A stretch of DNA of 64,000 bases. It comes from Endotrypanum monterogeii. Taxonomy: Eukaryota > Euglenozoa > Kinetoplastea > Trypanosomatida > Trypanosomatidae. Below the pieces are notes generated by a model. That model saw only the letters and a program-made list of their open reading frames with translations, was not told the origin of the DNA and ran no database searches. The stretch is taken from assembly GCA_000333855.2 (NCBI GenBank), contig CM007326.1, forward strand, positions 374,027-438,026. The letters are read 5' to 3'. Each line of letters opens with the position of its first letter. The first letter of the stretch is position 1. Below are positions 10,301-18,800 of the stretch, piece after piece. A program made the position numbers and the translations under genes.

Positions 10301-10752
10301 CCGAAGCGCAGGAGCATCCCAATACATCTTCCGTTGGCGCGATCCGCGGTGACAACGTCGCAGCAGAGACCTCAAATGGTGCAGGTAGAGAGGTGAGGGA
10401 GCTGTCGGGGTTCGACGGAGTGGACGCAGAGGTATCGAGTGCAACCGGTGTAACACCGTCATCCCGTGGGGGTGCGATCGAGGGTAGTCCGGTGAGGTGT
10501 GCATCTCCCTGCTTGGGGCGAAGCGCCACAGGCTCTCGCTGTTGTCTCGGCAGCGCCTTCTGCACTCCAGGTGGAAATGAAGATGTGGTTTGCAATGACG
10601 TTCCCTCTGCTGTGGGCTTGCCGGCGGGCATGATCAACAGAGCGCCTAGCCTTTTTGCTGTGCAGACCGCAGCTCGTCGCTTGACGGAGCATGTGGTTCA
10701 CGATCTATTGGGCAGCGACAACACCTCAGCCGTGGTGGTGGTGTTTCACTGA
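4390..10752 (+). CDS. Protein phosphatase 2C-like protein, very long N-terminal extension
   Basis: 2120 aa; PP2C enzymes are usually 300-500 aa. About 1375 N-terminal residues are Ser/Thr/Pro/Ala-rich with no recognised domain, probably disordered. The catalytic region runs from about residue 1375 to the end and keeps the family motifs in order: RRAQED (metal-binding Asp), VGVFDGHCGD near 1480-1488 (family DGHGG), CDAGSTA, ANLGDSRAI near 1687, HAAGG, VTRGLGDYRHK near 1745, VASDGVWD near 1948, and LLGSDNTSAVVV near the C-terminus. The metal-binding Asp residues are kept, so Mn/Mg-dependent Ser/Thr phosphatase activity is expected. The fold is split by insertions: roughly 50 aa after the first motif, more around 1500-1560 and 1620-1670, about 170 aa between GLGDYRH and the VEHRGEV-like strand near 1930, and about 120 aa before the last motif. 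The substrate is unknown. No signal peptide or membrane segment. The ATG is the first after the acceptor; a later start cannot be excluded because the N-terminus is not conserved-looking. Confidence 0.93.
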   Translation: MIPSHVSPIPPLAASSIIHGVSLVSSDSVTDRETSTCPSEASATRASAEMKSMQGSSLTRLPKPMRADRIMDTPASSVHLRRPRLFPPSQRTNIHSRCASAPSRSVPLLEHRRSAAFSVTMPHATLRSDAHRCRSHTRSSANIRAQLEQPSPEQMTSTSTGSSTKATAVGAQAASPWRIICEEASTPPYTCEHISDAGWLRCGGGQFSGRDGCACGSKAPAPLSSLPASAPATAGASLHDATQRLFFTDEEVSVTNADDPADTWASSHVSRRGTSSAPPTDSSTRLGPVADVVGTLLSGDIAPGALRGCTSSNSRAAPTAAVNVCPTTASSSSEIRFSSSPVCESTAPQCINTDTHGLPCDQMGCRESCPGGAGEGSGYVRLVTVPTCAVLQCGDMDVTAAALTGGVTPHRPGVRCIEFPGESVAHPRSPDTSLTGTRSTVRSCEVGDCPGVDSVLGGDVTGDNDVCERRSTVAFRRTPLKRERRVGDAATSQVQHTDAGPPVGATNSSSQSNLEAALKFHQQGVRQTYRSDRGTSSFTRDTLTAPHVSPPPTQLRCCSGVDGIALVATEQSTPLLSVNASHTSAGCALCNTTLGGNSYSTPVMRAASEAMVDAEATAQKGGCKGFLSSDATLLDSFRIDLAPCPSSIAPAFLLVPFLMASPMLTREGLGRRSWSHGARARAGAGVGNEDDSAVIRTPVPPPCPLAHRGWSLHGTPDAVHAAGENGGGRFSDGGVCHPARFRPLQGWASPSSSQSHAADDADTVATPRSCSPSFCSAFTGRLGCAAGVRQGHTFLPRKDASFYSCPSARRMHTVTVPPHQHSSSTHNSLVLQEAAIANTSQASHPNQPRSPPLHRGPVKPLPMFPSYAAAPDFSLIPTLARQYAGGDDGSDVSPAPAPAVGGVDGGGSRTPPELTTSAMRGAPRILTSAPSLGNLWQASRTPARHTDARVAAPWGTVSAATEPCHKSNSHVSCVDETPYFTNTRGSHVQSSVYSHSLMSPRLPLPASAVEDVLTSPPALADAPPLQSSRATADVAERCVAGELRRNTERLLDESYREGLLSTCSTPPRRPLLSPSTPRVSGFVSPSNGADAFYRRAMQNSARKNVLSSASFPRGSPLAAEARASPCLPWAPSQRMSPTALASVGGPGTDSGSRRTRTWVRRPSCTAATRAAASDSDIPLFWGEELELRGLQRISNMSSGSLMSPTGVMSAPIEAMYGVSQQAAPSTPHPKRGSCGVGRSVVGTRGAHGFSSMPLLPPPPLGALTGSGETSSTTPWHSSVSDPPAAMSCIPATRKAAHSRCISPRWSSLELSARKPSASRAAAMLGKTTPRREEIKMNALRGGEDQIQMTSASDSPANSTAAAEGAPPRMLSPQPGELKKTQFHCAFSSLRGCRRAQEDSVMIVDDLTVRLARCKPALSTTAASAEPSSVTQAEGSVGASRDTGVEGGVTERGAATSSIPKTEKVAAQHIADAPLEATLFCVGVFDGHCGDDVASFASNFFSEHLEYALQSYLRERGRDLGERGVLMGGARCSSDARGEVGQGPHPGHHEPFLSDVLEFQRVVSTSLVQALLHLDLTLYTLLTNPPKGRSALRCDAGSTATVAVFFKAPSATAPHHGGVRAVVGKSSNGVPLLSFGGSVAAPNSADSPTTRTPTVLDGAVRGRVGCGREATRSPMPATSVEGTYRLCIANLGDSRAIIGRLHTGDILLTTTDHRISSYPTEEARIHAAGGVVEMGRVGGTLDVTRGLGDYRHKVAPSQWWPSAALTASQEGVMKCEDDSTTSHMSSTEMEAVEGLAPLVSTLPCTDAASTGGTSVARTLRWHLRSMTPPQTPLSSCSDDSRFEDVDVQWDASSAQRPHQEVRLVSMKSSCDMHPPSGAEGETGGHVSPQKQPPQAVRGSNPSPVVFPKSPLTPRSAPLSASPETLTGNAVSNIADIYEWEVHRGEVLIVASDGVWDCMSSEEVLTLVCEALAEAQEHPNTSSVGAIRGDNVAAETSNGAGREVRELSGFDGVDAEVSSATGVTPSSRGGAIEGSPVRCASPCLGRSATGSRCCLGSAFCTPGGNEDVVCNDVPSAVGLPAGMINRAPSLFAVQTAARRLTEHVVHDLLGSDNTSAVVVVFH

Positions 10753-11091
10753 CTCGTTAGTGGCTGACCGTATCGATGCGATAGGCGTGTGATGCTTGAT
10801 GCGAGGGGAGGAGGGGAGGGAAGGGGCGGGCATAGAGAAAGGCTGGTGGTGGATAATGGATTCCAGCGTGTGGTTTGATATGTTTTTTTTTTTCCTGGAT
10901 GGAACTCAGTGGCACCCAAAATTGCCCTCAACCCTTCTACTCACCTGGTTTATTGTTTTCGTATTTTTAAATATTATTCGCTTCTTCGATGGTTGTTGTA
11001 CTCGGTTGATCCCTCGCTACAGAAACAAAATGGATGGTAGACAAGGGTTAGATATACGAATCTATTGCCCCCCCCGCTTTCCCAAAGACCA

Positions 11092-11092
<1 letters not shown>

Positions 11093-11122
<30 letters not shown>
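11093..11122. repeat. (CA)n microsatellite
   Basis: An uninterrupted CA dinucleotide run in the spacer. Confidence 0.9.
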
Positions 11123-11126
<4 letters not shown>

Positions 11127-11754
11127 AGACAAACAGACTTTTAATTTCCCGTCGTTGGCAGCGTCTTGGCGGTGGAAAAGAAAAGAGGGGATGGAGGGCG
11201 GGCAACGTGTGCGTATGCGATGGCGTGGGAGATGCAGCAGCCTTTTGACGGCAATTTCGTAATGTCAATCATGTGGGCGAGTGATAGGGGAGGGGTGGGG
11301 GAGCGGTCGACCCAAATACACGGTACGTGGTCACCCACCCCCAACAGCACGGAATGGGCATTGCCTTCGAAACACATATGAGGGGCGGTGGTCATCTCTT
11401 GTCCACGTTCTCATGTCTGTGGATCCTGTTCCTCATGCCCCCGACGTGTATAGATATTTATGCGTCTCTGTTCATATGACTCCATGTGCATATGGATATC
11501 CTGCGCGCCGGGGTACTGACGCATACACAGACACACACTCGTCGTCACTCTTTCTAAGGCCGCCGCGCACCGTACCCAATATCACAGGCGCACCCAAGGG
11601 AAGCGAAGGGCGGTGTGCATTCCCGTCGCCGTGGGACCCTGACGAGCCTTGCTTTCCCCCTCACCCACCCACTTCTGCACAATTTTTGTCACTAGTGTCA
11701 TCATCGCCCCCCACCTCCACTGAACCTCAACACTGCCGTGTCCTTCGCCTTTCA

Positions 11755-11803
11755 CACTCCCCTCTCTCCCCACTTTTTCCCCCCCCTCTTTTGATGTACA
11801 CAG
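11755..11803 (+). promoter_or_regulatory. Predicted spliced-leader acceptor for PTH2
   Basis: A long C/T-rich tract precedes acacag at 11798-11803, leaving a pyrimidine-only 5' UTR of about 25 nt before ATG 11829. This also supports the choice of start. Confidence 0.55.
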
Positions 11804-11828
11804 AAGTCCTCCCTCCCCTCCCCCCCCC

Positions 11829-12494
11829 ATGGACTACGAGGCCGTGGCGGCGCGCCTCTATTCGCCTAGCCTGCTCTACCTCATCCGAGCGGTCATATCC
11901 GGCACCGGCGAACACGGGGTGTCGGCAGCAGCGGCGACTCGGGAAGTCTTTTGGCGAAGTCTAGCCGTCGCGTTTGTGGTTGTGTTCGCTGCAATGGCGC
12001 TGTCCATCATTAAAGGTTCCTGGAGAACACTGGTCCGCTGCGCAGCAGAGAAGCATCAGCAGATGTGCAGTCTCGCCACCACAGGTGAGCCTGTCAAAAT
12101 GGTGCTCATCGTTAGGAAAGATCTGAAGATGGGCAACGGAAAAGTTGCTGCGCAGTGTGCCCACGCCGCGGTCGCAATGGTAGAACAGGTCATAGCGCTC
12201 AAATCGGGAGAAACAGGTAGCTCACGGCCTTCTCTGGACTCTGTTTCTGCGCTGTGGGTGCAGTGGTATGACTCCTGGAAGGCCAGCGGCTCCACCAAGG
12301 TAGCTCTTCAATGTCCGGATGAGGCCACCATGTTGGCGGTAGCGAAGCATGCACGGCATCTGAAGCTGCCTCACTACGTTATTCGTGACGCGGGCCGCAC
12401 GCAGGTGGCGCCGGGCAGCAAAACTGTTTTAGCCGTCGGCCCGGGACCGAAGAGTCTCGTGGACGAAGTTGCAGGGCAGTTGAAGTTGCTCTGA
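11829..12494 (+). CDS. Peptidyl-tRNA hydrolase 2 (PTH2/Bit1 family), membrane-anchored
   Basis: 221 aa. Residues 88-221 match the PTH2 family: VKMVLIVRKDLKMGNGKVAAQCAHAAV (in outline, 89-115), then WYDSW, TKVALQCPDEATM, HVIRDAGRTQVAPGSKTVLAVGPG-like (here YVIRDAGRTQ) and a C-terminal DEVAGQLKLL. PTH2 cleaves the ester bond of peptidyl-tRNA released from stalled ribosomes; its order is Lys-Met-GxGK, C-A-H-A, then DAGxTQ. A hydrophobic segment at about 44-61 (SLAVAFVVVFAAMALSI) precedes the domain. This gives an N-anchored form like human PTRH2 at the mitochondrial outer membrane, though ER is possible. All key motif residues are present. The family call is firm; location is inference. Confidence 0.95.
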   Translation: MDYEAVAARLYSPSLLYLIRAVISGTGEHGVSAAAATREVFWRSLAVAFVVVFAAMALSIIKGSWRTLVRCAAEKHQQMCSLATTGEPVKMVLIVRKDLKMGNGKVAAQCAHAAVAMVEQVIALKSGETGSSRPSLDSVSALWVQWYDSWKASGSTKVALQCPDEATMLAVAKHARHLKLPHYVIRDAGRTQVAPGSKTVLAVGPGPKSLVDEVAGQLKLL

Positions 12495-12615
12495 TGAGGA
12501 CGCAGACTTGCGTGCATGTGTGTCTCCATGACGGCCGCTGCACTTTTTGGTGTCACTTACCAGCCTCCCGCGGACGTCCAATTCTAGTTGGAAAAAAAAG
12601 AGAAAACGTGGCGAT

Positions 12616-12646
<31 letters not shown>

Positions 12647-13179
12647 GCCGACGACCTGCGCCATGTGGGGCGGTACCTGGACATTATATAAGCTATGGGG
12701 AAAAAAAGAAAATCACAAACGAGGTGTGATGACCTTCTCCCCCTCCCTCCCTCCCTCCCTCCTACCTACCCCCCCCCCCTCTCCCACATACATGTACACA
12801 TGCATACGCGCGGGAAAAAAAAAAAAACTTGTGCTCAATGTAAAGCTTGGGCTCCATGTTACGTGTTTGGTGTGCGGTAGTGAGGGGGGGGGGATGGGGT
12901 TAATGCAGATCATGATGCATGCGACTCTCGATGTTCATCTGAACATGGCTCTGACTTTTTCATTGAACTACCTCTGGCACGCACACTCGTGCGATATCTT
13001 GTTGCTCCCTTTCACTGTTCCCCCCTCCTCATGTGCCTCATGCTTTGTTGTTGGATCTGCTTACGCTCAATGTGTTTCACAACCGTCTGCGCTGCCCTCC
13101 CCTTTCTTGAAAGCTTACATTCACTTCCTATCGTCTTCATTCTCCACCTCCCCCCTCAAGTACCTGACAACCGCCCGCC
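12495..13179. other. Spacer downstream of PTH2
   Basis: Holds (CA)n at 12618-12646, a CCCT-repeat stretch (12741-12782), A-runs and a G-run near 12886. No gene seen. Confidence 0.7.
13107..13160 (+). promoter_or_regulatory. Predicted spliced-leader acceptor for the 458-aa gene
   Basis: A pyrimidine-rich stretch ends in ccctcaag at 13153-13160, giving a 19-nt 5' UTR before ATG 13180. Confidence 0.55.
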
Positions 13180-14556
13180 ATGACTCAAAAATTGTTGTTG
13201 GCTGACAGCCTTGATCTGTTACGCCACTGCGAGCAACGCGAGTATGACGTGGATCGGACGAAGCAGCGTATCCGAAGCGACAACAAGTACCGTAACGAGC
13301 TAGGCCGCCTCCTGCAGGCGTACGACGCGGTTTACCAGCAGTATGTCCGTGGTTTGCGCATCTTAAACTACGTGCGCCACACGGCGTTGGAAGACAGGGA
13401 CCCGAGGAATGCTCAGTACTCCAAGAACCTCTCCGATTTCTGTGCTGGCAAGATGACGGCGTATATGACACGCTGTGACAACATCCTGCTCAAAATGGAT
13501 CACATTCTTCTTCCCATCCAGCAGGTCGACCTGGTAACTAAAGAGGGTTACACACGGGAGGAGACTATCTACCTGCAAGACGGCATGACGTACCCTTTGT
13601 CCCGAAAAGAAAAGGTACTGGCGAAGGAGTTCATGCTGATGGCCGGCACGTACGTATTAAGTCTGAAAAATCGAGACGACTACGCACTGGCTGCACCGGA
13701 GGTGAGTGTGACGCTCGTAACACTGCCCCAGCGCGGCAGCGGCGTCGACCCGTCACGCTTCGAGCTGAAGCTTCCGTGCCAGTGCGGGTGGCGCAAGGTC
13801 ATCGGCATCGCGGAGGCATCCACAGTGCAGCTTGAGATTCGCTGCAGTGGCATCCGCGATTCGCATGTTGACATCCTTCTTCAAAAATGGGTTCCCATCG
13901 AGACCACAACGCGCCCTGGCGGCTCTGGCGGTTTCGCGAGTGACCCCGGTCCAGCTCTGTCGCCTTCGAGTTTTGATAGCGGCAGCTGTAGGAACACCTG
14001 CACGTCGGTGTCCAAACCAGGGGAGACGCCGGGCTGTGGAGGCAACGGTAACGCGGCCGGGGGCTACAACAACCCACCCAATTTTTACACCCCCGCCAAT
14101 GTCGCTGGGAACGCGGCGGCGGGGCCTGCGCAGCAGCAGCGGTGGGCAAGTCAGCTTCCAAAGCTGCCGGACGATGAGCTTAATTCTCTGGCAAACTACA
14201 ACGTGCCGTCTGCATCTCTACCGATGCTGCCGAATCCCCACAATGCTCTCGCGGACACTGGAGCGCCGGCAGCTGCCGCCTCGTCCGAGAACCCGTGGGA
14301 GACACTGACCAGCCTCAACGTCCCCCACGCACCAAAAAACCGTGGCATGCTGAACACAGCGTCGCTCATGCAGGTGCCAAGTTCTGTTCAGGTAAACGTG
14401 CCCGGCATGACATGTCGCCAGCGTCTCGACAAGATCCGGGAGTTGCTGAACGCATGGCCTCAGAACGGTGTCACTGCCTGCATGCTGTCGGGAGATCCGC
14501 AGCGAATTGTGCATGCCGTCTACGCGCTTCCAATGCCCCGCCAGCTGTCAACGTAG
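13180..14556 (+). CDS. Conserved-looking hypothetical protein with helical N-terminus
   Basis: 458 aa, not assigned. Residues 1-120 are strongly helical (ADSLDLLRHCEQREYDVDR, then LGRLLQAYDAVYQQYVRGLRILNYVRH), loosely recalling three-helix MIT-type or other small helical modules; this resemblance is weak. Residues about 130-245 look like a mixed alpha/beta domain (KEFMLMAGTYVLSLKNRDD, EVSVTLVTLPQ, FELKLPCQCGWRKVIGIA, VDILLQKWVPIE). Residues 250-410 are Gly/Asn/Pro/Ser-rich and probably disordered. A short helical tail (TCRQRLDKIRELLNAWPQNG) ends the protein. No signal peptide or membrane segment. Coding is supported by codon use and a compact 5' UTR. Function unknown. Confidence 0.85.
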   Translation: MTQKLLLADSLDLLRHCEQREYDVDRTKQRIRSDNKYRNELGRLLQAYDAVYQQYVRGLRILNYVRHTALEDRDPRNAQYSKNLSDFCAGKMTAYMTRCDNILLKMDHILLPIQQVDLVTKEGYTREETIYLQDGMTYPLSRKEKVLAKEFMLMAGTYVLSLKNRDDYALAAPEVSVTLVTLPQRGSGVDPSRFELKLPCQCGWRKVIGIAEASTVQLEIRCSGIRDSHVDILLQKWVPIETTTRPGGSGGFASDPGPALSPSSFDSGSCRNTCTSVSKPGETPGCGGNGNAAGGYNNPPNFYTPANVAGNAAAGPAQQQRWASQLPKLPDDELNSLANYNVPSASLPMLPNPHNALADTGAPAAAASSENPWETLTSLNVPHAPKNRGMLNTASLMQVPSSVQVNVPGMTCRQRLDKIRELLNAWPQNGVTACMLSGDPQRIVHAVYALPMPRQLST

Positions 14557-16147
14557 GGTTCTTCGAGGCGCGTAATACAGACACCTACACAGACACGTGC
14601 GCGCACTCATCCCTCTTCTCCTCTGGGTCGATTGGGTTGGTGTATCTCGTCGTCATTACAGTGGATTCGTTGCATTTTTTTTTTTTCACGTTCCTTTCTG
14701 TCCTTTCGTTCCCTGCATTGCATGTTATCAGCCACCTTTTTTAAAAATATTTCCCCTTCTTCATCCAACGCGAGTCCGATGGCACAGCACGCATGTCTCT
14801 CCCCCTTTTCTCGCATTTATTTGCTTTGTGTTAGGCGTACACGAATCTTTTCTATGCCCCTCCTCCCTCTCCCCTCCGCTGATGCTTGTGTTGTGTGTTT
14901 CAGATAGTGTGCGTGCGTGTGTGTCCGTAGCTAAGGCCTTTATTATTACTTTTATTATTGCATCTTTCCAACCCTCTCAGCCCCACTGCTCCTCGTGTAT
15001 CGTCATACGTCACCGCTTGCTGGCGGTGCCTTCCCCTCCCAACCCTACATACACACACACACACACACACGCACACGGGTGTATAAGCGGTCGAGCTCCG
15101 TTTGGGTCCGGGTTTGGCTGTTGGCTCATGACCTGTCGTCGCCGATGCTTCCTTCCCTCCACTTTCATTTCCCAGCCTTTTCTGTTTGTTTGCTTGTATT
15201 TGTCGTACTTCAACCATTTCTTTTTAAAAAAATGAATCTGTGAAACCCCGTTGCAACGCACCTATATATGTAAGGGTATACATTTGTGTGTGTGTGTGTG
15301 TATCACCAGGACGTTGGAGTAGCGCAGAGAGAAAGAAAAAAAAGAAAAAGGGGTGGTCACACGGCATCATCTACTTCACCATCGCGGCACATTGAAAATA
15401 GTTCAGCGACTGTAGTAACAAAACCCCTCTTTTTCTGTTCACCCCTTCGGTAACGGGAAAACACCTCGAACGATTTTTTTTTTTTCGTGATCACTGCACG
15501 TTGAAGACCTTCCGGGTACCTCGTTTGTCGAGCACACTTTCTTTGCTTCCCCACCATCACATTATTTTATGTGTGGTTGTCACGCAACGTGAACCGAGTG
15601 CTGCGGTAGGACCTGTTATAGGATACAGATTTACATCCCGTCCTTCCTCCCTGCCTTTTTTTTTTGGGGGGGGGCGGGGAAAAAGAAACAGGTGGCAAGT
15701 GTGTCTGTGTGTGTGTGTGGGGGGAGGGGGGAGGGGTTAGTAACAGACTTCCTCTGCAGCTTCAGCGAACGCCACAGGTGTACAGTAGTATTGTGTGGAT
15801 CGGTGCCATGGAGTTGTCTGCGTTATCCTCACCGTCTTTTGCCTCACCTGCATCATCTGCAGGACCTGCACCTCCTTTCGTGTACCGCTCTCCTGCACCC
15901 CCTCTCCCTCACTTCACCCTGTATTCTATGGTCTATCAACTTGCATCATGCCTTGTCGCAACCTAGCATCCTCTCCCCTTCCCTTCCCTCCCCTCCCCTC
16001 CCCTCCCCTCCCTCCGTCCTGTAGACTCGACAGCAACGAATGGGCTGGTGAGCATGCACACGCTACCCCCCCCCACCCCTCGCTTCCCTACTGTTTGCTT
16101 CCATTTCCCCAACCGTGACCGCCAACCTCGCATCCTCCGCAGCGACG
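14557..16147. other. Spacer upstream of the dienoyl-CoA reductase gene
   Basis: 1.6 kb with T tracts, TTATTA repeats near 14940-14960, (CA)n at 15050-15076, (GT)n near 15288-15302, G-runs at 15664-15674 and 15719-15736, and a C4T pentanucleotide array (about 15981-16016). The complementary strand of that array is G-rich and could form quadruplexes. A likely acceptor is ccgcag at 16137-16142, only 5 nt before ATG 16148, or gtag at 16021-16024. No gene seen. Confidence 0.65.
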
Positions 16148-18325
16148 ATGACAGCCAACTCAGCTGTGGCAGCTGTGCCAGTTGTGTCATCAAAGCTTTT
16201 TTCGCCGATACAAATCGGCAAGAAGGTCAGACTTCCCAATCGCTTCTACATGCAGCCGATCTACCTCAACATGGAGAGTGAGCTGAAGTGGTTCAGCGAT
16301 GCACACATGGCCGCCATGGCCGCATTTTTCGCTGAACGGGCGCATTATGGGGCAAAGATGATGGTGGTTGGTGGTTTGGGGACATCGAGGCTTGGTCGTT
16401 GGAACAAGGACGCCATGATGCTGGGCACCTTCGACGCTGCAAAGGCCCTCTCACACGTTACGAGGGCTGTGCATAGCGAGGGCGGCTACGTCCTTGCACA
16501 AGCCTTTCACGCCGGGCGCGCTGCCCGTAAGCGGTATTTCGTCTCTTCCACGTCGACGCCGTCGCCGGTGCAGCCAATTCGTGATACCCATCCCTATCGA
16601 ATACCAGGTTTTATGGTCGACTACGTGGTCTCGGAGTACGAGCGCTTCGCCCGGCTGGCCGAGGAGGCAGGCTTCGACGGAGTTGAGGTCGCCGTTAGTG
16701 ACGGAAGCCTCCTGCACAATTTCCTTTCCGCCGCCGTAAACACCCGACAAGACGCCTTTGGTGGGACGTTGCAGCGGCGGCTCGAGATAACAGTGCGGGT
16801 ATTGGAGACAATAAAAAATTCGCTCAAAAATCCTGATGACTTTATTGTCTCCCTGCGGTTGTGTCTGCACGACCTGAAAGTTGGCGGCACCCCCATGGCG
16901 GAGACCCTTCAGGTGGCCGAGGTACTTGCGAAAAGCGGTCGCATCGATATCCTGAACACGAGCGTTGGCATGCACGACTCGCCAGTGCAGACGCTCTCAG
17001 CCTATGTACCACACGGCGCCTTCACGCGGTCTTGCCAGCTTCTGAAGGAGCGGCTGACGCAGGTCGGCGCGACGACTATACCCGTCGTTGCGTCGCACCG
17101 CTTGCACACAATCGAACTTTCGGAGCGTCTTATAGAAGAAGGCGTCTGCGACATGGTTGGCGTGGCGCGTCCGCTTCTTGCGGATCCCCAGTACATCGCC
17201 AATGCGGCGTCTGGGCGAAGTGAGGACAGCGTCCCCTGCATCGGCTGCAATCACTGCGTTAACCGCCTGTACAAGCACCAGCGCATCACCTGTGCGCTGA
17301 ACCCCATCACTGGCTATGAGCTTCAGCGCGGATGGAAGCCGGCCAAGTATCGGAAATCGATCGCTGTTGTCGGAGCAGGAGCCGCAGGCGTGACGTGTGC
17401 GCTGACGCTTTGGCGTCGGGGACATGACGTCACGCTTTTTGAAAAAGAGAAGGTGATCGGTGGTCAGTTGAACCTCGCGAAGCGTGTGCCCGGAAAGGAA
17501 AACTACCAAGCTGTGCTTGACTACTGGACGCGACAGCTACGGCAGTCCTCCATCAACGTCCGCCTCAACACTGAGTTCACCCGCGAGGAGGTCGCACGCA
17601 ACCACCAATTTTTCCATGCCGTTGTCATGACGCACGGCTCGGTGCCACGCCCCATCTCGTCTCATGTGTTTGTTGGTGCATCCGAGTGTCCGCTCATTGT
17701 ACCCTTTTCTCGAATCCTCGATGGGAGCGTCAAGGCCGGTCGTCGCGTCGTGATCATCGGCAATGGTGCGATCTCGCATGATGTGGCTTCGTTTCTCCTC
17801 CACGATCCACGTGTCTCGCGCGACGTGTCGCTTTATCTGGACGAGTGGGGAGTCAATCTTGAAGACGGAAGTCTGCTGGAACATCCGGAGAGGCGAATGC
17901 CGCGCAATAACCGCGTGGTGACAATCTTCAACAAAGCGGACAAAGACGCCGACCTTTCCCGAGGCTGGGGTTGGTCCCAAAAGCTGTGGATAAGGCACCA
18001 CGAGAGCACCGTGCTGAAGCACGGCATGATCGAGAATTTTGATGCCGCTGGCGTGCACATCTCCACGTTGCCACCTGACAGTCGAAAATTTTTTGTTCCA
18101 TGCGACACTGTCGTGTGGTGCATTGGCATGCTGCCGAACATTGCCTACGGCACGTGGATTTATGAGTGGATGAAGGACGGTGCGAAGGCGCGGGGGGAAA
18201 TGATCGACGACTTCAGTCTGTACACGGCGGGCTCGTGCCGCGATAGCTACACGGGTGACGGTCACGGCGAAGAGGACCTCCTACAATGTGTTCACGAAGG
18301 ATATGAAATCGGCCACAAGATATGA
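16148..18325 (+). CDS. 2,4-dienoyl-CoA reductase, FadH type (NADPH, FMN/FAD/4Fe-4S)
   Basis: 725 aa from the first in-frame ATG; the reading frame is open further upstream only through a non-ATG codon. Residues about 15-355 form an Old-Yellow-Enzyme-like FMN barrel. Four cysteines in PCIGCNHCVN and RITCALNP (about 363-383) bind the 4Fe-4S cluster. FAD motif VVGAGAAGVTCAL lies near 403-415, and a second nucleotide motif VVIIGNGAISHD near 535-546, as in bacterial FadH and trimethylamine dehydrogenase relatives. The reaction is NADPH-dependent reduction of 2,4-dienoyl-CoA during oxidation of unsaturated fatty acids. Oddities: cysteine spacing is C-x2-C-x2-C-x11-C, whereas I recall C-x2-C-x3-C-x11-C for E. 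coli FadH, and the segment aligned with E. coli SEGYLINEFL reads SDGSLLHNFL, replacing the proposed catalytic Tyr by Ser; the His in MHDSPVQT is kept. No C-terminal PTS1 (ends GHKI). Confidence 0.93.
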   Translation: MTANSAVAAVPVVSSKLFSPIQIGKKVRLPNRFYMQPIYLNMESELKWFSDAHMAAMAAFFAERAHYGAKMMVVGGLGTSRLGRWNKDAMMLGTFDAAKALSHVTRAVHSEGGYVLAQAFHAGRAARKRYFVSSTSTPSPVQPIRDTHPYRIPGFMVDYVVSEYERFARLAEEAGFDGVEVAVSDGSLLHNFLSAAVNTRQDAFGGTLQRRLEITVRVLETIKNSLKNPDDFIVSLRLCLHDLKVGGTPMAETLQVAEVLAKSGRIDILNTSVGMHDSPVQTLSAYVPHGAFTRSCQLLKERLTQVGATTIPVVASHRLHTIELSERLIEEGVCDMVGVARPLLADPQYIANAASGRSEDSVPCIGCNHCVNRLYKHQRITCALNPITGYELQRGWKPAKYRKSIAVVGAGAAGVTCALTLWRRGHDVTLFEKEKVIGGQLNLAKRVPGKENYQAVLDYWTRQLRQSSINVRLNTEFTREEVARNHQFFHAVVMTHGSVPRPISSHVFVGASECPLIVPFSRILDGSVKAGRRVVIIGNGAISHDVASFLLHDPRVSRDVSLYLDEWGVNLEDGSLLEHPERRMPRNNRVVTIFNKADKDADLSRGWGWSQKLWIRHHESTVLKHGMIENFDAAGVHISTLPPDSRKFFVPCDTVVWCIGMLPNIAYGTWIYEWMKDGAKARGEMIDDFSLYTAGSCRDSYTGDGHGEEDLLQCVHEGYEIGHKI

Positions 18326-18762
18326 AGCCGGCAGACTGGGTAGTGGGAGGCGCACACCCGCTCCTCCTCTTTGTTTTTTTTTTCCCTCTTCCCCCCCCCC
18401 CCTCTGGCTCGCGTTGTGTGTTTCTGTGTGTGGTGGTGGGGAGGGAGGGGAGCATGTCTCCTTTTGCTGAACCCTTCCCCTCTCCCATCGAGTGTCCAAC
18501 ATCCAAGCCCGCCTCTACGTACAGATGCATATATACGGGAGGCCAGGCGCACTCCATTGCCCATTGTATGGCCTGCAAGTATATCCATCGCGGTGCGACG
18601 CGGCAGCGGACGGCGCAAACCCCACCGTCCTTGGTGGAGGCATCACATGTGGGGGGAGGAGGGGAAGGGGTCAAGAAAAGGAGCCTGACGTGTTGGAGAT
18701 GACTTTGCAGGGGCCTGGTTTCGTTTGTTGAACTCCTCCTCGCACACTCCCTGCACCTTCTT

Positions 18763-18765
<3 letters not shown>

Positions 18766-18796
<31 letters not shown>
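18766..18796. repeat. (TA)n tract
   Basis: An uninterrupted TA run flanked by gtaca on both sides, making it a self-complementary element. Confidence 0.9.

Positions 18797-18800
<4 letters not shown>

Larger units (their letters stand above)
10753..11828. other. Spacer between the PP2C and PTH2 genes
   Basis: Purine-rich run (10800-10850), T tract, (CA)n at 11093-11122, then a long pyrimidine-rich stretch (about 11630-11828). Overlapping open frames here are low-complexity and lack coding character. Confidence 0.7.

Noticed and set aside
16115..16147. N-terminal extension of the dienoyl-CoA reductase from a GTG codon
   Set aside because: Upstream in-frame codons lack an ATG, and a likely splice acceptor lies at 16142, so translation should begin at 16148. 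The same logic removed non-ATG extensions from the GFAT, TLDc, SET-MYND, G-patch, AlkB-like and aldolase genes.
17537..18265. 242-aa minus-strand open frame
   Set aside because: It is antisense to the dienoyl-CoA reductase gene, whose motifs prove the + frame. High G/C at third positions commonly keeps antisense frames open.
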